Below, piece by piece: positions 1-7,900 of a stretch of DNA of 9,342 bases. This stretch comes from an uncultured Anaerolineae bacterium (GTDB lineage: Bacteria > Chloroflexota > Anaerolineae > Anaerolineales > UBA11858), in NCBI GenBank assembly GCA_937893815.1, contig CALCSH010000457.1:1-9342 (forward strand). Reading direction: 5' to 3'. The notes under the pieces were generated by a model, which searched no databases, had not been told where the DNA came from, and saw only the letters and a list, made by a program, of their open reading frames with translations. How positions within the stretch are numbered: position 1 is the first letter of the stretch; every line of letters starts with the position of its first letter. The translations under genes were made by a program, and so were the position numbers.

Positions 1-1
1 G

Positions 2-55
2 CCCAGATTTGGGGGTGTGGCGGGTGTTTCACACCCGCCACACCCCAAATCTGGG
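2..55 (-). terminator. Long GC-rich hairpin, probable terminator of the kinase/regulator operon
   Basis: Bases 2-27 and 31-55 are reverse complements over 25 base pairs, with one extra G in the run of five Gs on the left arm and a three-base TTC loop at 28-30. It begins 33 bases past the regulator's stop codon (88-90) in the direction of transcription, where a terminator would be expected. No T-tract can be seen: on the minus strand the bases after the stem lie outside the window, and on the plus side the stem is followed by TACCTCC. The stem may extend further, because base 1 (G) can wobble-pair with base 56 (T). It could instead be a dispersed palindromic repeat or a bidirectional terminator shared with a convergent gene to the left. 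Confidence 0.55.
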
Positions 56-87
56 TACCTCCACGCAAAGTCTCAAAGAGCCGATAA

Positions 88-513
88 TTACTTCGGTGGA
101 TGATTGATGGCCAGCCAATAAATCTCGATTTGAGCAGCAACATCGGTGAATTTATCGAAATCGACCGGTTTGACGATATACGAGTTGGCGCCGAGTTCGT
201 AGGCTGTATTGATATCACGATCTTCAGCGGAAGAAGTCAGTACAACAACAGGCAACTTTTGAAAGATTGTCGTTTTTTTAATCGCCCGCAGCACATCCAA
301 ACCGTGAACTTTGGGAAGCTGCAAGTCAAGTAGGATCACCACGGGGAGCGGGTCGCCTTCTTTCCAGGCCGCGAAATAATCCAGAGCTTCCTGTCCATCC
401 CGAACAACGATCACGGCATTTCCCAGGTGGCGTTCTTTGAAGGCGCGCTGCGTAAGATCGATGTCCATAGGGTTATCTTCGATTAAGAGAATCGGACGAG
501 AAAGCATTGTCAT
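88..513 (-). CDS. Stand-alone response regulator receiver protein, Rcp1/CheY-like
   Basis: This is a cytoplasmic single-domain receiver that accepts a phosphoryl group from a histidine kinase, most likely the kinase encoded just upstream. The 141 residues are almost entirely receiver fold. The acidic pair is E12-D13, the phosphoacceptor is D63 in the strand ILLDLQLPK, and the conserved Thr is T93 and Lys K115 (in IVKP). The extended C-terminal helix (IEIYWLAINHPP) and the DGQEALDYF motif are typical of the Rcp1 family, which partners phytochrome-like kinases. There is no DNA-binding or enzymatic output domain, so it must act by protein contact or as a phosphorelay intermediate. The first ATG (511-513) is chosen because AAGGAG at 520-525 sits six bases before it; the second ATG, two codons in, would be spaced less well. 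The start overlaps the kinase stop as ATGA (510-513), indicating translational coupling. Confidence 0.95.
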   Translation of the reverse strand: MTMLSRPILLIEDNPMDIDLTQRAFKERHLGNAVIVVRDGQEALDYFAAWKEGDPLPVVILLDLQLPKVHGLDVLRAIKKTTIFQKLPVVVLTSSAEDRDINTAYELGANSYIVKPVDFDKFTDVAAQIEIYWLAINHPPK

Positions 514-3500
514 GACTTACTCCTTGGAAATTCAAGATAGAAAGTGGCACCCATACCCGGTTCGCTTTCTGCCCAGACGCGCCCACCCATTCGCTGCATG
601 GCTTTCTTGACGATGGCCAGGCCGATTCCGGTTCCCGGATATTCATCTACCCGGTGGAGGCGCTGGAAAATTTCAAAAATTCGATCGGTGTAGCGCATTT
701 CAAAGCCGATCCCGTTATCCCGCACCCAGAGCACGCAACTCGATTCTTCGAGTTTACCACCAATTTCAATGCGGGGATGTGTCTCGTACTCAGTGAATTT
801 GATGGCATTGTCAATCAGGTTGCGCAGGATCTGCACCAGGCTCTCGACATCGGCTTGCAGCCGGGTACACGGCAATTGCACCTGCACGTCGATTGCATTG
901 GTTTTGATGGGATGTTCAAACTCATCGAGTAAGGCCTCTACAATTCCTACGATATCGACTTCCCGATGCACGATTTGACGGCGCTCCATGCGCGAGTAGG
1001 CCAGTAGATCATCAATCAGTTGACTCATATTCTGGGCGGCCTTATAGACGTTTTGTATAAATAACTTGCCTTCATCGTCCAATTGGTCGGCGTAATGTTT
1101 GAGCAAAAGGTGGCTATAACCATGAATGCCCCGCAGTGGAGCCTTGAGATCGTGCGAGACAGAGTAGGCAAAAGACTCTAATTGTGCTGTGCGTTCGACG
1201 ACGCGCTGTTCTAGTTCCGCGGCATATTGTTTTAACTGCTGGTGATATTGCCCATTGGCAATCGATAAAGCGGCCTGGTTTGCCAACGTCGTGCATACGT
1301 CAATCTCGGATTGAGAAATCGGGCGTGGCGCCCCCACGGAGCCGATGATCAGAATTCCTTTTGATTCAGCGCCAATCGTAATTGGCAGATAAAGTACCGT
1401 GCGCAACCCGCGCGCCTCGCTGACCTGGCGTTCTGCCGGGGTAAGGTCGGCTTCCTGCAAATCGGGTATTAAAACCGGGACACCTGCTTGCATCGCCTTC
1501 TGAATATGCGGGTGATCGTGGATAGGCGCCTTGCGGTATATCTCGGGGAAGTCGGGGGGCAGCGGTGGAGTAGTGGCCCATAGGAAAAGTGAATCATTTT
1601 CTTGCAAGTAAATAGCCGAACTGTCCATGCCGATCAACTGCACAAGCCCATCGGTTGTGGTCTGAAATAGAGCTTCCAGTTCTAAGGAGGCTATAAAACG
1701 ATTGCCGACAGCCACCAGGGTCGCCAGACTCTCGACTCGACGCTTGATCTCATTTTCAGCCCGCACACGTTCAGCGATGTCTATCGCCATACCCAGTATA
1801 AACGGTTTATCATTAATGGATATTGTTGTGCGCGAGAGGCTTACCGGGTGAATTGTGCCATCGCGCCTGAGTAAATCAAACTCGAAATTCTTAAACGCTC
1901 CATTTTGATCCGCGATTTCACGGATGTGTTTACGATCTGCTGGGCCGATCAAATTTAGCTCAAGTGTAGTTTTACCTAACGCTTCCTCGCGTAAATATCC
2001 GCTCATATGGGAAAATGCCGGGTTTGTATTCATTAACTTCCCATCCATATCCATTAATGAGTAGGCAATCGGGCTGGAGTTAAACACCGAACTAAATTTC
2101 GCTTCATTTTCCCTGATCAAGTTCTCTGCTTGTTTGCGCTCTGTGATGTCGTACGCCGTGCCGCGTGTGCCGGTAATGTGCCCATCTTTATCAAGGGTGG
2201 CTTTTGCGTTGAAAACCAGGTGGATATCATTGCCGTTTTTGTGCTGATGGGTTGTCTCGAACCCGTAGAGGAAACCCCCTTCTGTTAGTTTTGAAAATTG
2301 TTCTAAATCTCGCTGTGCATATTCGGGAATTTGAAAATCCATAAACCGTTTGCCCAGCATCTCCTCAAGTTTATACCCAAATACCTGTTCCCAGGCCGGG
2401 TTTAGATACGTATAACGGCCCTCGGAGTCACACTGCCAGATCAAGTCTTGGGCAGTTTCCACCAGATCGTGGTAGAGTGATTTGGAATCTTGCAATGCCT
2501 GTTCGGTATTTTTGCGGTTGGTAATGTCGATGAGATTGCCAACCACTCTGACGATTTGCCCATTTTCAAAAACGGCTTCGCCATGTGTGCGAATCCATTT
2601 CTTTTGTCCCGAATAATCAGTAAACGCATATTCCTGATCATAGGATTGACCCTGTTCCACACAGTTTTGAAATGCAGCTTGAATTGCCGGACGGTCATCG
2701 GGTTGATAACATTCGATGCTTGTATCGATATGTTCTGTTGAGCCGACTGGAATATCCTCTGGCGCTAACCCGTGAATGCGATAAACTTCATCCGTCCAGT
2801 ACATTTCATTGGTGATTAAATTCCATTCCCAGCCACCAACACTGGAAATCTCCTGCACGGTATTGAGCAAGGCTTCGCTGCGTCGCAGGGCCGCCTCAGC
2901 TTTTTTTCGTTCTTCAATATCCCGGGTAATCGATAGAATATGCGGGGCACCATCCAGCATGATCACCTGAGCGGACATGAGGGCAGTAATAACTTTGCCA
3001 TTTTTCATGCGGAATTTGGCTTCCAGATTATTCACCCGCCCATTCTGCCGCAGCCCATCGACCAGTTTTTGGCGGTCTTTTGGGTCATCCCAAATGTTGA
3101 TCTCTGCAGACGTTCGCCCAAGCGCGTCTTCGCGGCTATAGCCGGTAATGGCTGTAAAGCCATCATTGATATCGATATACATGCCGTCTTCCAGACGGTT
3201 TATGTTTATCGAGTCTGGGCTGGTGTGAAAGGCTGTTCGAAATCGTTCTTCGCTATTGATAAGGGTTTGCTCAGCACTCACCTGATCGGTAATATTATCG
3301 ATGGTAGCGACCATGCCGTTTGTGCTCCCATCGCGATCGAGAAGCGGAGCCGCGTTGATCGACAATAAGATTCGACGTCCGTCAGGCCATACGATGGCGT
3401 GGATGAAATTTATGACAGGCTTACCGGTATTCATCACCAGCGAGAAAGGGAGTTGTTCGCCAGGGAGAGGCGAGCCATCCAGATTGGTGGCATTCCACTC

Positions 3501-4253
3501 CGGTGCGTTATACCTGAGTTTGGTGATCCTGTCTCTTGACAGCCCCAAGGTTTGCTCGGCATGGGTGTTGGCATATTCGATCTGACCTGAACGATCCACC
3601 ATCACAATTCCCACCGGACTGGTTTCAGAGATCAACTCAAAAAGATCGCGCTCTTCTCGAAGCGTTTGTTGCCATTGGACGCGGTGATGCCTGTGAAGCA
3701 GAAACTGCCCAAGCAGGACGGTTCCAATCGGGTATATCAGCATCACCGGCAGCGAAATTTTTTCCAAGACATTAAAAATAACATCACGCGGCAAAAGGAA
3801 AGCACAACCAAGCATTACCAGGTGTACGAGAATGCCAAACCCATATAGTTTATACCAATTGGGCGTTTTCTTTTTATACCGGAGGAAATATCTCCACAGG
3901 AGGCCCAAACCGGCGGAAGTCACGATGACAGATACGCCCATGATAGCGCCATCCCCGCCCTGGTAGATGCGCAGTGCGCAGGCCATCAAAACAGCAATCG
4001 TAGTGGGGATAGCCCCGAAGAAGAGGCCGGTCATGCTGAGCAGGATTGAGCGCGTATCGAAAATAATCCCCTCAGAAAATCGCCAGGGAGTCAGCATAAT
4101 CGCCAGACCAACCGAGCCAATTAATACCCCGGTGAAGATCTCCAGAAAGTGCGATCGCTTGGTTTTGCGCAGTGAAATTGTCTCGTACAAAACAATCAAC
4201 GCCATTAAAAGCGCTGTGTTGTTTACCAGCCCCAAGATGGTATCAATAGTCAT
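510..4253 (-). CDS. Membrane multi-PAS/GAF sensor histidine kinase with 5TMR-LYT-like N-terminus
   Basis: This 1247-residue membrane sensor kinase autophosphorylates on His and passes the phosphate to a receiver. Residues 8-187 hold about six hydrophobic helices. The segment around 66-106 (DTRSILLSMTGLFFG, then LRIYQGG) matches the LytS-type 5TM receptor family. Five PAS/PAC modules follow at roughly 203-327, 333-452, 459-582, 588-708 and 715-832; the last four end in DI(T/E/A)-(E/N)R-type linkers. A GAF domain spans about 842-1000, then a coiled coil (about 1002-1028). HisKA has H1034 in SVSHDLKAPLRG. The ATPase domain shows the N box (N1145, N1149), G1 box D1179-N-G-I-G, F box F1193-EIF and G2 box G1207-T-G-I-G, so it looks catalytically intact. 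There is no fused receiver; the adjacent Rcp1-like protein fills that role. The GAF lacks an obvious bilin-binding Cys-His motif, so light sensing is not indicated. The ligand is unknown. The ATG is preceded by AGGAG at 4261-4265 with seven bases of spacing. Confidence 0.95.
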   Translation of the reverse strand: MTIDTILGLVNNTALLMALIVLYETISLRKTKRSHFLEIFTGVLIGSVGLAIMLTPWRFSEGIIFDTRSILLSMTGLFFGAIPTTIAVLMACALRIYQGGDGAIMGVSVIVTSAGLGLLWRYFLRYKKKTPNWYKLYGFGILVHLVMLGCAFLLPRDVIFNVLEKISLPVMLIYPIGTVLLGQFLLHRHHRVQWQQTLREERDLFELISETSPVGIVMVDRSGQIEYANTHAEQTLGLSRDRITKLRYNAPEWNATNLDGSPLPGEQLPFSLVMNTGKPVINFIHAIVWPDGRRILLSINAAPLLDRDGSTNGMVATIDNITDQVSAEQTLINSEERFRTAFHTSPDSININRLEDGMYIDINDGFTAITGYSREDALGRTSAEINIWDDPKDRQKLVDGLRQNGRVNNLEAKFRMKNGKVITALMSAQVIMLDGAPHILSITRDIEERKKAEAALRRSEALLNTVQEISSVGGWEWNLITNEMYWTDEVYRIHGLAPEDIPVGSTEHIDTSIECYQPDDRPAIQAAFQNCVEQGQSYDQEYAFTDYSGQKKWIRTHGEAVFENGQIVRVVGNLIDITNRKNTEQALQDSKSLYHDLVETAQDLIWQCDSEGRYTYLNPAWEQVFGYKLEEMLGKRFMDFQIPEYAQRDLEQFSKLTEGGFLYGFETTHQHKNGNDIHLVFNAKATLDKDGHITGTRGTAYDITERKQAENLIRENEAKFSSVFNSSPIAYSLMDMDGKLMNTNPAFSHMSGYLREEALGKTTLELNLIGPADRKHIREIADQNGAFKNFEFDLLRRDGTIHPVSLSRTTISINDKPFILGMAIDIAERVRAENEIKRRVESLATLVAVGNRFIASLELEALFQTTTDGLVQLIGMDSSAIYLQENDSLFLWATTPPLPPDFPEIYRKAPIHDHPHIQKAMQAGVPVLIPDLQEADLTPAERQVSEARGLRTVLYLPITIGAESKGILIIGSVGAPRPISQSEIDVCTTLANQAALSIANGQYHQQLKQYAAELEQRVVERTAQLESFAYSVSHDLKAPLRGIHGYSHLLLKHYADQLDDEGKLFIQNVYKAAQNMSQLIDDLLAYSRMERRQIVHREVDIVGIVEALLDEFEHPIKTNAIDVQVQLPCTRLQADVESLVQILRNLIDNAIKFTEYETHPRIEIGGKLEESSCVLWVRDNGIGFEMRYTDRIFEIFQRLHRVDEYPGTGIGLAIVKKAMQRMGGRVWAESEPGMGATFYLEFPRSKS
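520..525 (-). promoter_or_regulatory. Ribosome binding site of the response regulator, inside the kinase 3' end
   Basis: The minus strand reads AAGGAG here, followed by six bases and then the ATG at 513-511. The site lies within the last codons of the kinase gene and decides the start of the regulator. With the four-base gene overlap it supports coupled translation of kinase and regulator from one mRNA. Confidence 0.8.
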
Positions 4254-4260
4254 TCCCTTT

Positions 4261-4265
4261 CTCCT
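4261..4265 (-). promoter_or_regulatory. Ribosome binding site of the sensor kinase
   Basis: The minus strand reads AGGAG, then AAAGGGA, then ATG (4253-4251). The second purine run may also contribute. The position supports the chosen start, which leaves the first membrane helix beginning near residue 8. I could not identify a convincing promoter upstream of it. Confidence 0.75.
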
Positions 4266-4393
4266 GAACTGTAATTATCAAAGCATACAACGCGCTACGA
4301 GTGAAATATCTCTCTGGCATTGAAATATGGCGGTTCCGTATATATGGCTACTCCAAGTATCAATCGCTTCCGTTTGATGATATAACGCAGAAA

Positions 4394-4819
4394 TCAGAAA
4401 ATTATTTCCCCAGTGATAAGAATATCACAAAATATCCACCTGTAGGATTGATCCCGCGCCTGAAGAAACATTAAAATCCTGACCGACTCTGGAATTATCA
4501 TAAGAATATCCCCTTTTGGCTGAATTTCCGTCGGGTCAAGCTCCGCCAGGATCGTGTTATGCGCACAGGTTTTGGTAAATTGAACGGCCTTGTGCCATGG
4601 CATACCCTATTGCCAGAGCACCCCTTCCGCAAGCGTATACAGCGTATCGAGTGAAACTACTGCGAGCGGGCCATCTGCCTGGGTGATCCCATCATCGGGT
4701 GAATATCCAAATACTGCGAGGAGATCGTTTTTAACCTCATCGCCTGAACCCAATGTGGTGGCTATGAGTTCAACCCATTGTTCGGTGCGATGTGCCCATA
4801 TCGTATTAAACTCGATCAA
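4394..4819 (-). pseudogene. Amber-interrupted small reading frame, unrecognised product
   Basis: Reading leftward from a TTG at 4819-4817, 70 codons (MIEFNTIWAHRTEQW...) end at TAG 4609-4607. One codon later, in the same frame, an ATG at 4603-4601 opens a further 69 codons (MPWHKAVQF...) ending at TGA 4396-4394. Together they make a frame of about 140 codons with a single internal stop. Both halves have ordinary protein composition: the first is rich in D, E, L and V, while the plus-strand frame across it is Ser-rich in the way of an antisense shadow. Neither half matches a family I know. No good Shine-Dalgarno precedes the TTG, and the frame is closed by TAA just four codons upstream. It lies upstream of the kinase in the same orientation. 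It may be a decayed gene (CAG or TGG changed to TAG), two small coupled genes, or a chance open frame. The sequence alone does not settle this. Confidence 0.4.
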
Positions 4820-4859
4820 GGTATCATCTTACGTTTTTCTTAAAATCCATGGGAACTAT

Positions 4860-4887
4860 TTGACAAGTCCCTTCGTCTGGGTATCAT
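4860..4887 (+). promoter_or_regulatory. Sigma-70-like promoter for the alpha-2-macroglobulin gene
   Basis: A perfect -35 hexamer TTGACA (4860-4865) is separated by 16 bases from TATCAT (4882-4887), which matches five of six positions of the -10 consensus. Transcription would start near 4894-4896, giving a leader of about 36-40 bases before the ATG at 4932. The location between divergent genes and directly ahead of a strong ribosome binding site supports the call. Confidence 0.65.
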
Positions 4888-4894
4888 ATCTGTA

Positions 4895-4913
4895 GCGAAT
4901 GAAATTCATTCGC
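4895..4913. promoter_or_regulatory. 19-bp dyad in the alpha-2-macroglobulin leader
   Basis: GCGAATGAA (4895-4903) and TTCATTCGC (4905-4913) are perfect inverted repeats around a single central A. The dyad begins about eight bases after the -10 element, at or just past the likely transcription start. That position suits a repressor operator that blocks promoter clearance. A one-base loop makes the RNA hairpin less stable than the DNA symmetry suggests, although a shorter stem could still form. It may also be a dispersed palindromic repeat. No regulator gene sits beside it. Confidence 0.5.
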
Positions 4914-4919
4914 GCGTTC

Positions 4920-4925
4920 AGGAGG
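4920..4925 (+). promoter_or_regulatory. Strong ribosome binding site of the alpha-2-macroglobulin gene
   Basis: AGGAGG is followed by six bases (CTCCAG) and ATG at 4932. This fixes the start and places a typical lipoprotein signal peptide at the N-terminus. Confidence 0.85.
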
Positions 4926-4931
4926 CTCCAG

Positions 4932-7900
4932 ATGAAGTTGAGATTTGCGTATCCACATCGCCTGCTTTCCACCATCAGCATTCTAGCCACATTCATCTTG
5001 GTGATGGCTTGTTCCGTTACCCAACCTTTTACAAAATCCACGGAAGCTGACCAAACCCTGCCCTTGCATAGCGGGGATGCTTCTGTGGCGACCGGTACCA
5101 CCCAGCCGACCCCGCCCCCGGATGAAGATGCCGGATTTAGGATAACGCTCAGTGACGGACAACCCCAGCCCCAGACGGCTGAACCCGTAAACGTGGCCGG
5201 TGGCGAACCCCTAGGAGATGCGGATCTGGCCCGAGTGCTGGCGCGCCTGCCCGAACTTGGAACCTCCCCCGAAGATCAACTCGAGTTCAATCTCCCTGAT
5301 GAAGTCCTGCCCCCGCCGCGCCCCGGCGAAACCATCGTTGATGCTTTCCCCCCCGAGGAGAATGCCCAGCCGATGGGTGTGGAGAGTGGCCCGCTGGAAG
5401 TGTTGCGCTTTGCTCCCGAAGGCGAAATCCCGATTGCGCCTTTTGTAAATATCACCTTCAATCAGCCGATGGTGCCACTAACCACCCTGGCCAATCTCAC
5501 CGCCGTAGATGTGCCTGTAGTCGTTGAGCCGCCGCTGCTGGGCACCTGGCGCTGGCTGGGAACCAAGACGCTCAACTTCCAATATGATTCCGAATTAATG
5601 GATCGCCTGCCGAAGGCCACCGAGTACACCGTCACCATCCCCGCCGGGACGCAATCGGCTACCGGCGGTGTATTGGCAGAGACGGTGCAATTTTCATTCA
5701 GCACCCCGCCGCCGGTTTTGCAGAATTCGTATCCGTATGATGATGCCCAACCGCTGGAGCCGTTGATTTTTGCATCATTCGATCAGCGCATCCAGGCTGT
5801 TGCTGTGTTGGAAACGATCAACGTCAGCGCCAATGGCGCGCCGGTTTCCGTGCGCATAGCCACAGAAGAAGAAATTGCTGCCGACGAAATGATTCAATCG
5901 TTGATCGAGAATACACTCGAAAGTCGCTGGCTGGTTTTCCGCGCCCTGACGCCGCTGCCTACCGCCGCCCAGATTGATGTGGTCATCGGCCCCGGTACAC
6001 CCTCCGCAGAGGGGCCGCTGGTGACGCAGGCGGCGCAAAGTTTTGGTTTCCAAACGTATGCTGCGTTGCAAATCGTGGATCATGGCTGTTCGTATTGGAG
6101 CGACGAATGTCGCCCGTTGGTGCCCTTCTATATCGAATTCAATAACCCGATTGACGTGGACACTTATACCGAATCGATGCTGCGAATTTCGCCGGAATTG
6201 CCCGGCGCTTCGTTGGATGTGATTGGCAGTACCATCACGATTCGCGGCGCTTCGCAGGGGCAAACTACTTACACTGTCACCGTAGATGGAGACATCCGCG
6301 ATATTTTTGGTCAAAGCCTCGGTGAGGCCGAACAACTCAAATTCCGGGTGGGTTCTGCCGAACCGTTTTTGGTCGGCCCCGATAATCTTTTTGTCACCCT
6401 CGACCCATCCATAAGTAATCCAGCTTTATCCCTCTACACGATGAATTACGACCGCCTGAATGTACGTGTGTATGCCGTGCAGCCCAGCGACTGGCCCGCT
6501 TTTCTGGCGTATATGCGCCGCTTCAACGAGACCGACCGCCCCGGCGACCCGCCTGGCGAGAAGGTGCGCGACAATGCCGAGCGCATTGAAGCGCCCTCGG
6601 ATTCGTTAGCGGAAGTCAATATTGACCTCCGTGAATATCTCAACGACGCAGGTGCCGGGCAGTTTATCGTGATCGCTGATCCGCCCAACGGCTTGCTTCA
6701 GCAAGATAATTATTGGGAAACCGTTAACGTCTGGGTGCAGGTGACTCAGATTGGCTTGGATGCTTTCGCCGATGCCAGTGATCTGGTGGTGTGGGCCAGT
6801 GCCCTGGGCGATGGAAGCCCGCTGGAGGGTGTCAGCATTGGCGCCGCGGGCGTTGATGCGCAGACCGACGCCGAAGGTGTGGCGCGTTTTGCTATTCCCG
6901 CTGAAGGCATCGCCTATTTGAGTGCACGCCTGGGCGATGATACCGCCATGCTGCCGCGCTCAAATTATTATTGGGGCGGCGATAGCTGGTCGCCGCGTGC
7001 CGTGAATGATGAATTGCGCTGGTTTGTTTTTGATGATCGCCAGATGTACAAACCCGGCGAAGAAGTGCATTTCAAGGGATGGCTGCGGTTGATTGGCGGT
7101 GGTCAGAATGGCGATGTGAGTTTGGCGGGGGATGGCGTGACTGCGGTGAGTTACGATATCATCGGGCCGCAAGGCAACGAGATCGGCAACGGCAGCGCCG
7201 ATGTCAACGCGCTGGGCGGTTTCGATTTCGCCTTTACATTGCCCGAAAACGCCAACTTGGGCTATGCCAATATCCAGTTCAGCGCCTTGGGTAGTTTATC
7301 CGGTTCGAACGGGAGTGACTATTATCACAGCATCCAGATTCAAGAGTTCCGCCGCCCCGAGTTTGAAGTGGCGGCCCGTAATGAAAGCGTGGGGCCATAC
7401 TTCGCCGGAGATGCGGCCATGCTGGCCGTCAGTGCCAGTTATTACGCCGGTGGGCCGCTGCCCAATGCCGAAACCACCTGGTGGGTGACGTCTTCGCCCT
7501 CCAACTACTCTCCCCCCAATTGGCCCGATTTTAGCTTTGGCTATTGGACTCCCTGGTGGTGGTGGGGCTGGGATGGCGGATATAGCGACAGTACCACCGA
7601 AACCTTCAACGGCCTGACCGATGCCGCCGGGGAACATTTCTTGCGCCTGGAGTTTGGTGAACGCGGAGAACCGCGCCCGTACAGTATTGTGGCGGAAGCC
7701 TCGGTGATGGATGTCAACCGTCAGGCCTGGAACAGTTCCACCAGTTTGATGGTGCATCCTGCTGACCTGTATGTGGGTCTGCGCAGTGAGCGTTATTTTG
7801 TCGAGCGGGGCACGCCTCTGGAGATCGAGTTGATCGTTACCGATCTCGACGGGAATCCTGCCCCCGGGCGTGCTATCGAAGTGGTTGCCGCTCGCATGCA

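Larger units (their letters stand above)
4254..4931. other. 678-base spacer between divergent genes, no recognised intact gene
   Basis: This stretch separates the leftward kinase operon from the rightward alpha-2-macroglobulin gene. Its right end (4860-4925) carries the promoter, dyad and ribosome binding site of the rightward gene. Its middle (4394-4828) is open on the minus strand apart from one TAG. The part nearest the kinase (4266-4393) is AT-rich and shows no gene, no strong paired -35/-10 elements and no obvious hairpin. No tRNA, CRISPR array or transposon end was seen. Confidence 0.7.

Noticed and set aside
2940..3368. 142-codon open frame on the plus strand
   Set aside because: It is antisense to the PAS modules of the kinase. 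The kinase frame is intact and well conserved here.
510..4253. Possible hybrid kinase or true phytochrome
   Set aside because: The protein ends right after the ATPase G2 box and a short C-terminus, with no receiver domain, and no bilin-binding Cys-His motif was found in the GAF.
4271..4320. Possible kinase promoter with TATGCT or GATAAT as -10
   Set aside because: No -35 hexamer resembling TTGACA occurs at 16-18 bases from either candidate, so the match is too weak to report.
4416..4510. 11-bp direct repeat ATAAGAATATC at 4416-4426 and 4500-4510
   Set aside because: It is short and AT-rich, has only two copies with no spacing pattern, and lies within the possible decayed frame. Chance is the simplest explanation.
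4590..4895. 101-codon plus-strand frame in the spacer
   Set aside because: It is Ser-rich with no domain, overlaps the promoter of the A2M gene and is antisense to the more protein-like minus-strand frame.
5775..6335. 186-codon open frame on the minus strand
   Set aside because: It is antisense to the Big_5/MG-like modules of the A2M protein and has no ribosome binding site or recognisable domain.
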